A DNA stretch of 8,957 nt. Source: DATNIB01 sp035604685. Lineage in GTDB: Bacteria; Actinomycetota; Acidimicrobiia; Acidimicrobiales; RAAP-2. The notes under the pieces were generated by a model that was given only the letters and a program-made list of their open reading frames with translations, ran no database searches and was not told the DNA's origin. Every line of letters starts with the position of its first letter. The stretch's first letter is position 1. Positions 4,439 through 8,957 of this stretch are shown piece by piece. Location of the stretch: positions 1 through 8,957 of the forward strand of contig DATNIB010000060.1 in the NCBI GenBank assembly GCA_035604685.1. The letters are read 5' to 3'. The position numbers and the translations under genes are program-made.

Positions 4439-6775
4439 ATGGACGCTGACGACGAGCTCGACGCGGCCCGCGAGGCGGGCGCCGACTTCGGCGCCGGCGC
4501 GGTCACGATCGCGCCGCGCGAGCCGGTCGTGCGCGCCGACTTCCTGGCCAAGGAGGGCGTGACCGTCGCCCCGGAGCCGGCCGTCGTGGCCCCGGTGCGG
4601 TCCGACCACGGCGCTGGACTGGCCGACGCGCCGAACCCGGCCCAGGCGGCCATCGAGAGCTTCGGGCCGCGGCGATTCACCAACCGCGAGCTCTCCCGGC
4701 TCGACTTCGGCGCCCGCCTGCTCGAGCTGGCCGAGGACGAGCGGGTGCCGTTGCTCGAGCGCGTGAAGTTCACGGCGATCTTCGCCGATCTCCTCGACGA
4801 GTTCTTCCAGGTGCGGGTGGCCGGCCTGGAGGACCAGGTGGCGGCCGGCGTGCGCACCCGCTCGGCCGACGGGCTGCGCCCGGGCGAACAGCTGGAAGTG
4901 ATCCGTAACCGGGTGTCGGAGCTGACGGCGCGCCAGGACCGCATCTTCCTCGACCAGCTGGTGCCGTCGCTGGCCGCCGCCGGCGTTGTGCTGTCGGACT
5001 GGTCCTCGCTCGACGAGGACGACCGGGACTACCTGGTCGACATCTTCCAGCAGCAGATCTACCCGGTGCTCACGCCGCTGGCCGTCGACCCCGGGCACCC
5101 GTTCCCCTACATCTCGAACCTGTCGCTCAACCTGGTGGTCGAGGTCATGGACCCGGTCACCGCGGAGCGTCGCATCGCGCGGGTGAAGGTGCCGCCCGTC
5201 CTGCCGCGCTTCGTCGTCATGGCCGACGGCGAGCGCTTCGTGGCGTTGGAGCAGGTGATCGCCGCGCACCTCGACACGCTGTTCCCCGGCATGACCATCG
5301 GGGCGCACGAGACCTTCCGGGTCACGCGCAACGCGGACCTGGCCGTCGAGGAGGACGAGGCCGACGACCTGCTGGTCGCCGTCGAGCTGGAGCTGCAACG
5401 CCGGCGCTTCGGCCGCGCGGTGCGCCTCGAGCTGGCGGCCGGGGCCAGCCCGGCCGTGCGCGAGCTGCTGACCGCCGAGCTCGAGCTGTCGCCCGGCAGC
5501 GTGTACCCGATCCACGCGCCCATCGACCTGAGCGGGCTCTGGGCCGTCTACGCCCTGGACCGTCCCGACCTCCACGAGGAGACCTGGACGCCGATGACGC
5601 CGCCGCATTTCGCGACGGCCAACAACGAGGCCACCGATCTGTTCGCCGTCCTGCGCGAGCGCAACGTGCTGGTGCACCACCCCTACGACAGCTTCGCCAC
5701 CTCGGTCGAGGCCTTCGTGGCCCAGGCCGCCGAGGACCCCGACGTGCTCGGCATCAAGCAGACCCTGTACCGGACCTCGGGGGACAGCCCCATCGTCGCC
5801 TCGCTCATCCGGGCGGCCGAGCTCGGCAAGCAGGTGGCCGCGCTGGTCGAGCTGAAGGCGCGCTTCGACGAGCAGGCCAACATCGGCTGGGCGAGGGCGC
5901 TCGAAGAGGCGGGCGTCCACGTCGTCTACGGCCTGGTCGGCCTGAAGACGCACTCGAAGACCGCGCTCGTGCTGCGCCGCGAGGAGGACGGGATCCGCCG
6001 CTACTGCCACGTGGGGACGGGGAACTACAACTCGAAGACGGCCCGCATCTACGAGGACCTGGGCCTTCTCACGGCCGACCGCGCCATCGGCGCCGATGTG
6101 GGCGACCTCTTCAACTACCTGACCGGCTTCTCGCGCCACACCGGCTACCGCCAGATCCTGGTGTCGCCGGTGACCATGCGCCCCCGTCTCTTGGAGCTGA
6201 TCGAGGAGCAGGCCGCCGCCGGCCCGCGCGGCCGGATCGTGCTCAAGATGAACGGATTGACCGACCCGGTGCTCATCGACGGCCTCTACCGCGCCTCTCG
6301 GGCCGGGGTGCCGATCGACCTCGTCGTGCGCGGCCTGTGCTGCCTGCGTCCCGGTATCCCGGAGCTCTCCGAAACCATCACGGTCCGCTCGGTCGTCGGC
6401 CAGTTCCTGGAGCACTCGCGGATCTTCCGCTTCGGTGGCCCCGACCCGGCGTTCGAGGGCGAGGCGCCGCTCGACCCAGCCGGCCACCCGCCGCTCACGC
6501 TCCTCATCGGCTCGGCCGACATGATGGAGCGCAACCTGGACCGGCGCATCGAGGTCCTGGTGCCCGTGGTCGATCCCGAGCTGCAGGCCCGGCTGCTCGA
6601 GATCCTCGCCCTGGTCCTCGCCGATGACACCAACTCGTGGTCCCTCGGCACCGACCGGCAGTGGCGGCGGGTGCCGACCGTCCAAGGACTGAGCGCCCAA
6701 CAGCGCCTGAAGGAGCTCGCCCTCCTCCGGGCCCGGCGCCGCCGGATCCCCGAAGCCGCGCCCGCCACCGCGTAG
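4439..6775 (+). CDS. ppk1: Polyphosphate kinase 1
   Basis: Ppk1 reversibly moves the gamma phosphate of ATP onto polyphosphate, supporting phosphate storage and stress responses. The 778-residue protein has an Asp/Glu/Ala-rich extension (1-77), then the N domain FTNRELSRLDFGARLLELAED (78-98) and the head domain. The two phospholipase-D-like C domains begin near VHHPYDSF. R445 (IKQTLYR), R475 (KARFDE) and the catalytic H505 (GLKTHSK) are 30 residues apart each. That is exactly the spacing of R375, R405 and H435 in E. coli. H659 (FLEHSRIF) matches H592. GTGNYNSKTARIYEDLGLLT is also intact, so the enzyme should be active. Two usually conserved N-domain spots differ: SRLDFG for SWLDFN, and DLLDEF for SNLDEF. 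ATG 4439 is chosen because a similar-length N-terminal extension occurs in mycobacterial Ppk1. The gene stands alone, between a divergent and a convergent neighbour. Confidence 0.95.
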   Translation: MDADDELDAAREAGADFGAGAVTIAPREPVVRADFLAKEGVTVAPEPAVVAPVRSDHGAGLADAPNPAQAAIESFGPRRFTNRELSRLDFGARLLELAEDERVPLLERVKFTAIFADLLDEFFQVRVAGLEDQVAAGVRTRSADGLRPGEQLEVIRNRVSELTARQDRIFLDQLVPSLAAAGVVLSDWSSLDEDDRDYLVDIFQQQIYPVLTPLAVDPGHPFPYISNLSLNLVVEVMDPVTAERRIARVKVPPVLPRFVVMADGERFVALEQVIAAHLDTLFPGMTIGAHETFRVTRNADLAVEEDEADDLLVAVELELQRRRFGRAVRLELAAGASPAVRELLTAELELSPGSVYPIHAPIDLSGLWAVYALDRPDLHEETWTPMTPPHFATANNEATDLFAVLRERNVLVHHPYDSFATSVEAFVAQAAEDPDVLGIKQTLYRTSGDSPIVASLIRAAELGKQVAALVELKARFDEQANIGWARALEEAGVHVVYGLVGLKTHSKTALVLRREEDGIRRYCHVGTGNYNSKTARIYEDLGLLTADRAIGADVGDLFNYLTGFSRHTGYRQILVSPVTMRPRLLELIEEQAAAGPRGRIVLKMNGLTDPVLIDGLYRASRAGVPIDLVVRGLCCLRPGIPELSETITVRSVVGQFLEHSRIFRFGGPDPAFEGEAPLDPAGHPPLTLLIGSADMMERNLDRRIEVLVPVVDPELQARLLEILALVLADDTNSWSLGTDRQWRRVPTVQGLSAQQRLKELALLRARRRRIPEAAPATA

Positions 6776-6777
6776 CC

Positions 6778-6812
6778 GCGCCGTCCGGCCGCCGGGTCGG
6801 GCCGCGCGGCGC
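6778..6812. terminator. GC-rich hairpin between convergent ppk1 and membrane-protein gene
   Basis: GCGCCG (6778-6783) pairs with CGGCGC (6807-6812), and CGGCC (6786-6790) pairs with GGCCG (6800-6804) around a 9-nt loop. C6785 can also pair with G6806, giving about 12 pairs with two single-base bulges. The structure starts 3 nt after the ppk1 stop and ends 6 nt before the stop codon of the opposing gene. It is followed on the plus strand by CTTCCTTC rather than a T-run. Such GC hairpins without U-tracts are proposed terminators in high-GC actinobacteria. Confidence 0.45.
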
Positions 6813-6818
6813 CTTCCT

Positions 6819-7871
6819 TCAGGCGATCTCGACCGGGGGTTGGCCGTTGCGCCTCGGGTGGGCGCCGATGCGCAGCGACAGATAGGCCGCCCCGCCGGCC
6901 GGGATGGGCAGCCAGAAGTTCACCAGCCGGTAGGCGATGACCCCGAGGATGGCGACGGTCTTCGGGACGTGGAACCCGACGATGGCCGGGATGAGGACCC
7001 CCTCGATCACGCCCAGGCCACCGGGGGTGATCGGGATGACCGCCAGGATGTTGGCCAGACCGTAGGCGACCAGCAGGTCGATGGGGTTCAACCGGTGACC
7101 GAGCGCCAACAGGAACACCCCGAGCGACGCGGCGTCGAACAGCCAGTTGGCGGCGGCCCAGCCGAGGGCGCGCTGGAGCAGCGCTCGGTTGCGCAGCAGC
7201 ACCTCGAACCGGTCGGCCACCTCTTGGAGGGTCCGTGAGACCTGCTCGGGGGTGACGAACGGGATGTGCGCGACCAGCCGCCGCAGCCAGCCGATCGAGC
7301 GGTACTTGCCCTTGGTGAGGAGGAAGATGGTGCCGGCGAACGCGCCGAGGAGCAAGGCGCCGAAGGCGGCGGCGATCCCGTAGAGGGGGTTGAAGCCGTT
7401 GAAGGGGATGGAGATGATGAGCGCCACCCAGAAGATGCCGTTCAGCACCACGGCCGAGCCCACGCCCTGGGTGGCCAGGCCGAAGCCGGCGGTCGGACCC
7501 GGCACGCCGGACTCGACCATCAGCCGGTAGCCGATCGCCGTCCCCGGCGCCGTGCCTCCCGGGAGCACGTGGGAGACCGACAGGCTGGCCATGTTGATCC
7601 GGAACATCCGCCAACGCCCGGGCGCGCTCGGGTCGAGGACGGCCCGGCTGAGCTCGGCGTAGGCGACCAGCGCGGCGACCTCCAGTCCGACGGCCAGCAC
7701 CAGGTAGGCGACGTTGACCCGGCCGAGGAGGCTGACCGACTTGCGGACGTTGGCGATGTCGGGGAGGAGGACGTAGTCGGCCACGAAGAGCAAGACCACG
7801 ATCGAGATGGTCCAGCGAACCTCGCGTCGCACTTTGGGCAGGCGGAAGCGTCGACGAGGTTCCTCTGCCAT
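6819..7871 (-). CDS. Lysylphosphatidylglycerol-synthase TM region / flippase-like membrane protein
   Basis: This 350-residue integral membrane protein belongs to the family formed by the membrane half of MprF (lysylphosphatidylglycerol synthase TM region, UPF0104/AglD-like). A basic tail (EPRRRFRLPKVRREVR, 4-19) precedes a first helix at about 20-38, and further hydrophobic segments follow at about 52-72, 130-156, 164-186, 235-257, 263-300 and 305-333. Family motifs are HVLPGGTAPGTAIGYRLM (101-118), TPGGLGVIEGVL (282-293) and AYRLVNFWLP (313-322). The cytoplasmic aminoacyl-transferase domain of MprF is absent, so it is not a lipid lysylating enzyme by itself; the membrane half of MprF acts as a lipid flippase. 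Together with the divergent DPM1-like gene, a role in handling a lipid-linked sugar or polar lipid is reasonable inference. ATG 7871 is followed directly by the basic tail; only a weak GAG lies upstream. Confidence 0.85.
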   Translation of the reverse strand: MAEEPRRRFRLPKVRREVRWTISIVVLLFVADYVLLPDIANVRKSVSLLGRVNVAYLVLAVGLEVAALVAYAELSRAVLDPSAPGRWRMFRINMASLSVSHVLPGGTAPGTAIGYRLMVESGVPGPTAGFGLATQGVGSAVVLNGIFWVALIISIPFNGFNPLYGIAAAFGALLLGAFAGTIFLLTKGKYRSIGWLRRLVAHIPFVTPEQVSRTLQEVADRFEVLLRNRALLQRALGWAAANWLFDAASLGVFLLALGHRLNPIDLLVAYGLANILAVIPITPGGLGVIEGVLIPAIVGFHVPKTVAILGVIAYRLVNFWLPIPAGGAAYLSLRIGAHPRRNGQPPVEIA

Positions 7872-8023
7872 CCGCTCATGCTTGCACGTCCGAACCGCAG
7901 GTCGCCTGGCCGCAGCTCTCCCTTCCGGGCCGCGCTGACCGGTCCGGGCTCGGCCGTCGGGCGATGGACTCCCTGCCTGGCGAGGCTGGGACCACTGAGA
8001 GCCACCCCCCTAAGCTGCCGCCC
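7872..8023. other. Divergent intergenic region between flippase-like and glycosyltransferase genes
   Basis: These 152 bp must hold the promoters of both divergent genes if the glycosyltransferase starts at 8024. On the plus strand I can point to TAAGCT just before 8024. On the minus strand I see no TANNNT close to the ATG at 7871 and no clear -35. No long inverted or direct repeat stands out. If the glycosyltransferase instead starts at ATG 7964, its first 20 codons fill the right part of this region. Confidence 0.5.
8011..8016 (+). promoter_or_regulatory. -10 element for leaderless glycosyltransferase transcript
   Basis: TAAGCT fits TANNNT and ends exactly 7 nt before GTG 8024, the geometry of leaderless actinobacterial transcripts that begin at the start codon. 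No Shine-Dalgarno lies between. A convincing -35 is not visible. Confidence 0.4.
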
Positions 8024-8770
8024 GTGCGGGTCCTGGTCGTGGTGCCGACCTACAACGAGGCCGAGAACATCGCGACCGTGCTCGAGCGGGTGAAAAAGGC
8101 CCTCCCCGAGGCGGGCATCCTGGTCGTTGACGACGGCAGCCCCGACGGCACCGCCGACCTGGTCGAGGCGCTCGCCCAACCGACCGACGACATCAACGTC
8201 CTGCGGCGGGAGCGCAAGGCGGGCCTCGGCAGCGCCTACCGGGCCGGCTTCCGCTGGGGCCTCCAACGCGGCTACGAGGCCTTCGTCGAGATGGACGCGG
8301 ACCTCTCCCACGACCCCGGCGCGCTGCCCGACCTCATCGCCCCGCTCGAGGCCGGCCACGAGGTGTCGATCGGCTCGCGCTATGTCCCGGGGGGTTCCAT
8401 CCCCAACTGGTCCTGGCACCGGCACCTGCTCTCCTGGGGCGGCAACCGGTACGCCTCGGCCCTCCTCGGCCTGGGCGTGGCCGACTCGACCGCCGGCTAC
8501 CGGGCCTACGCCGCCACCGTGCTGCGCCGGCTCGACCTCGACGCCATCCGGGCCGAGGGCTACGGCTTCCAGATCGAAATGACCTTCCGGGCCAAGCAGG
8601 CTGGGGCGTCGATCGTGGAGGTCCCCATCTGCTTCGTCGACCGGGTGGCGGGGGAGTCCAAGATGTCCTCGGCCATCGTCGTCGAGGCGCTCGGGCTCGT
8701 CACCTGGTGGGGGCTCGGGCGCCTGGTCCCCTCCTTCGGGCGCCGCCGGCCGCGGGGCGTGCGCCGGTAG
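8024..8770 (+). CDS. Family 2 glycosyltransferase, polyprenol-phosphate mannose synthase (DPM1) like
   Basis: Likely transfers a sugar (mannose or glucose) from its nucleotide donor to polyprenyl phosphate on the inner membrane face. The lipid-linked sugar then serves wall lipids or protein glycosylation outside. The 248-residue GT-A fold opens with VLVVVPTYNEAENI (3-16). It continues with VVDDGSPDGT (34-43, nucleotide binding), DADLSHDP (91-98, the metal-binding DXD-like motif), GSRYVPGGS (117-125), ADSTAGYRAY (153-162), GYGFQIEM (179-186) and FVDRVAGESKM (204-214). No C-terminal GtrA membrane domain is present, so it is the catalytic-only form. GTG 8024 is chosen because homologues start right at this strand and TAAGCT lies 7 nt upstream. 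ATG 7964 would add 20 residues of unconserved sequence with weaker third-position G/C bias and has no ribosome site. Donor and acceptor cannot be fixed from sequence. Confidence 0.88.
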   Translation: MRVLVVVPTYNEAENIATVLERVKKALPEAGILVVDDGSPDGTADLVEALAQPTDDINVLRRERKAGLGSAYRAGFRWGLQRGYEAFVEMDADLSHDPGALPDLIAPLEAGHEVSIGSRYVPGGSIPNWSWHRHLLSWGGNRYASALLGLGVADSTAGYRAYAATVLRRLDLDAIRAEGYGFQIEMTFRAKQAGASIVEVPICFVDRVAGESKMSSAIVVEALGLVTWWGLGRLVPSFGRRRPRGVRR

Positions 8771-8796
8771 TGGTCAGTTTCGTCACAACCGCTCTC

Positions 8797-8802
8797 TAGG
8801 TT
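8797..8802 (+). promoter_or_regulatory. -10 element for leaderless tnpB-like transcript
   Basis: TAGGTT fits TANNNT and ends 7 nt before GTG 8810, the same geometry as at 8011-8024. It also forms one arm of a weak inverted repeat, AACC (8787-8790) and GGTT (8799-8802). No purine-rich ribosome site precedes the GTG. Confidence 0.35.
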
Positions 8803-8809
8803 CCGATCC

Positions 8810-8957
8810 GTGTCGCGATGTCGGACCTACCGCTACCTCCTCCAGCCGACGGGCCGCCAGCGCGCCGCCCTCGAGACCCTGGCGCGGTTCCAGTGTGAGC
8901 TCTACAACGCCGCCTTGGAGGAACGCCGCGGCGCCTGGCAGTGGGAACACCGCTCGG
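8810..8957 (+). CDS. tnpB: TnpB-family protein (IS200/IS605 OrfB), N-terminal 49 residues
   Basis: The frame starting at GTG 8810 encodes 49 residues that match the N-terminal domain of IS605 OrfB/TnpB. These are RTYRYLLQPTGRQRAALETL (5-24), then FQCELYNAALEERRGAW (27-43). The pattern 'YRYxLxPTxxQxxxLxxxxxxxxxLYNxALEER' is characteristic of the family. TnpB proteins are RNA-guided DNA nucleases, ancestors of Cas12, that help IS200/IS605 elements persist. The RuvC and zinc-finger parts and any guide RNA at the 3' end lie beyond the window, so activity and completeness cannot be judged. GTG 8810 is the only usable start: the frame reads back without another start to the TAG that ends the glycosyltransferase, and ATG 8818 is out of frame. 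The leaderless-type -10 at 8797 supports it. Confidence 0.8.
   Translation, partial: MSRCRTYRYLLQPTGRQRAALETLARFQCELYNAALEERRGAWQWEHRS

Larger units (their letters stand above)
8771..8957 (+). mobile_element. Left part of an IS200/IS605 (IS1341-type) element, truncated by window end
   Basis: The element is inferred from the TnpB-type N-terminus it encodes. Its left boundary is not defined: members of this family lack terminal inverted repeats and target duplications, and the right end is outside the window. Only 39 nt separate the glycosyltransferase stop from the TnpB start, so the left end is either very short or extends into the 3' end of the glycosyltransferase gene. The weak inverted repeat AACC/GGTT at 8787-8802 is the only left-end hairpin candidate. 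No TnpA transposase is seen on this side. Confidence 0.5.

Noticed and set aside
4289..6700. A reading frame open on the minus strand opposite almost all of ppk1, continuous with the second SEDS gene and giving a 1277-residue product.
   Set aside because: Opposite a strongly G/C-third-position gene, stop codons are rare, so long antisense frames are expected. The predicted product is rich in His, Arg, Gly, Val and Gln and shows no domain, while the sense strand encodes a complete Ppk1.
6801..6810. Palindrome GCCGCGCGGC taken as a separate regulatory site.
   Set aside because: Its bases are better explained as part of the longer hairpin at 6778-6812 between two convergent genes.
6286..7614. 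Minus-strand 442-codon frame spanning the 3' end of ppk1 and most of the flippase-like gene.
   Set aside because: It is an Arg/Pro/Gly/Ser-rich product overlapping two well-supported genes in other frames, with no family motifs.
8787..8802. AACC-8 nt-GGTT as the left-end hairpin of an IS200/IS605 element.
   Set aside because: A 4-bp stem with an 8-nt loop is too weak to call as a transposon end without other copies for comparison; it is mentioned only as the sole candidate.

Overview
The window is very GC-rich coding DNA with a strong G/C preference at third codon positions, short intergenic gaps and several GTG starts. I read it as chromosomal DNA of a high-GC actinobacterium. The main phylogenetic hint is the SEDS protein at 2867-4288, which has the architecture of the actinobacterial RodA of the PknB/PbpA clusters (long N-terminal region, a 'LDPW..P..SGYQLVQS' segment, a 'TSDLIF' catalytic loop). 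A DPM1-like polyprenol-phosphate glycosyltransferase and a long-form Ppk1 fit the same picture. An Acidimicrobiia-like lineage is a guess that the sequence alone does not prove.

Layout, left to right. (1) 3-155, plus strand: the last 50 codons of shikimate dehydrogenase (aroE). (2) 152-1123, minus strand: an MscS-type mechanosensitive channel. Its stop overlaps the aroE stop on CTAG, and its start codon is interlocked on CATG with the start of the next gene. (3) 1122-2856, plus strand: a two-gene operon of classical rodA and a bifunctional-nuclease-family (DUF151) gene overlapping by 8 nt. (4) 2867-4288, minus strand: a second, actinobacterial-type RodA/FtsW SEDS protein, convergent with that operon across a 10-nt gap next to a 14-bp perfect palindrome. 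(5) 4289-4438: an intergenic region with three short direct repeats and a possible ppk promoter. (6) 4439-6775, plus strand: polyphosphate kinase 1, followed by a strong GC hairpin. (7) 6819-7871, minus strand: a multi-membrane-spanning protein of the lysylphosphatidylglycerol-synthase-TM / flippase-like family. (8) 8024-8770, plus strand: a family 2 glycosyltransferase like polyprenol-phosphate mannose synthase, divergent from gene 7. (9) 8810 to the window end: the N-terminus of a TnpB-type protein of the IS200/IS605 (IS1341) group.

How the genes relate. Most act at the cell envelope: two SEDS glycan polymerases, a tension-gated channel, a lipid-linked sugar donor synthase and a flippase-like membrane protein. 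aroE and ppk are housekeeping metabolism. The TnpB fragment is the only mobile-element signal. I see no tRNA, rRNA, CRISPR array or large repeat. No stretch over 300 bases lacks a gene. Nothing here is clearly an undescribed system. The points most worth a second look are the interlocked mscS/rodA starts, the two different SEDS lineages side by side with no transpeptidase partner, the nuclease-family gene coupled to rodA, and the TnpB gene starting 39 nt after a glycosyltransferase stop with a leaderless-type promoter.
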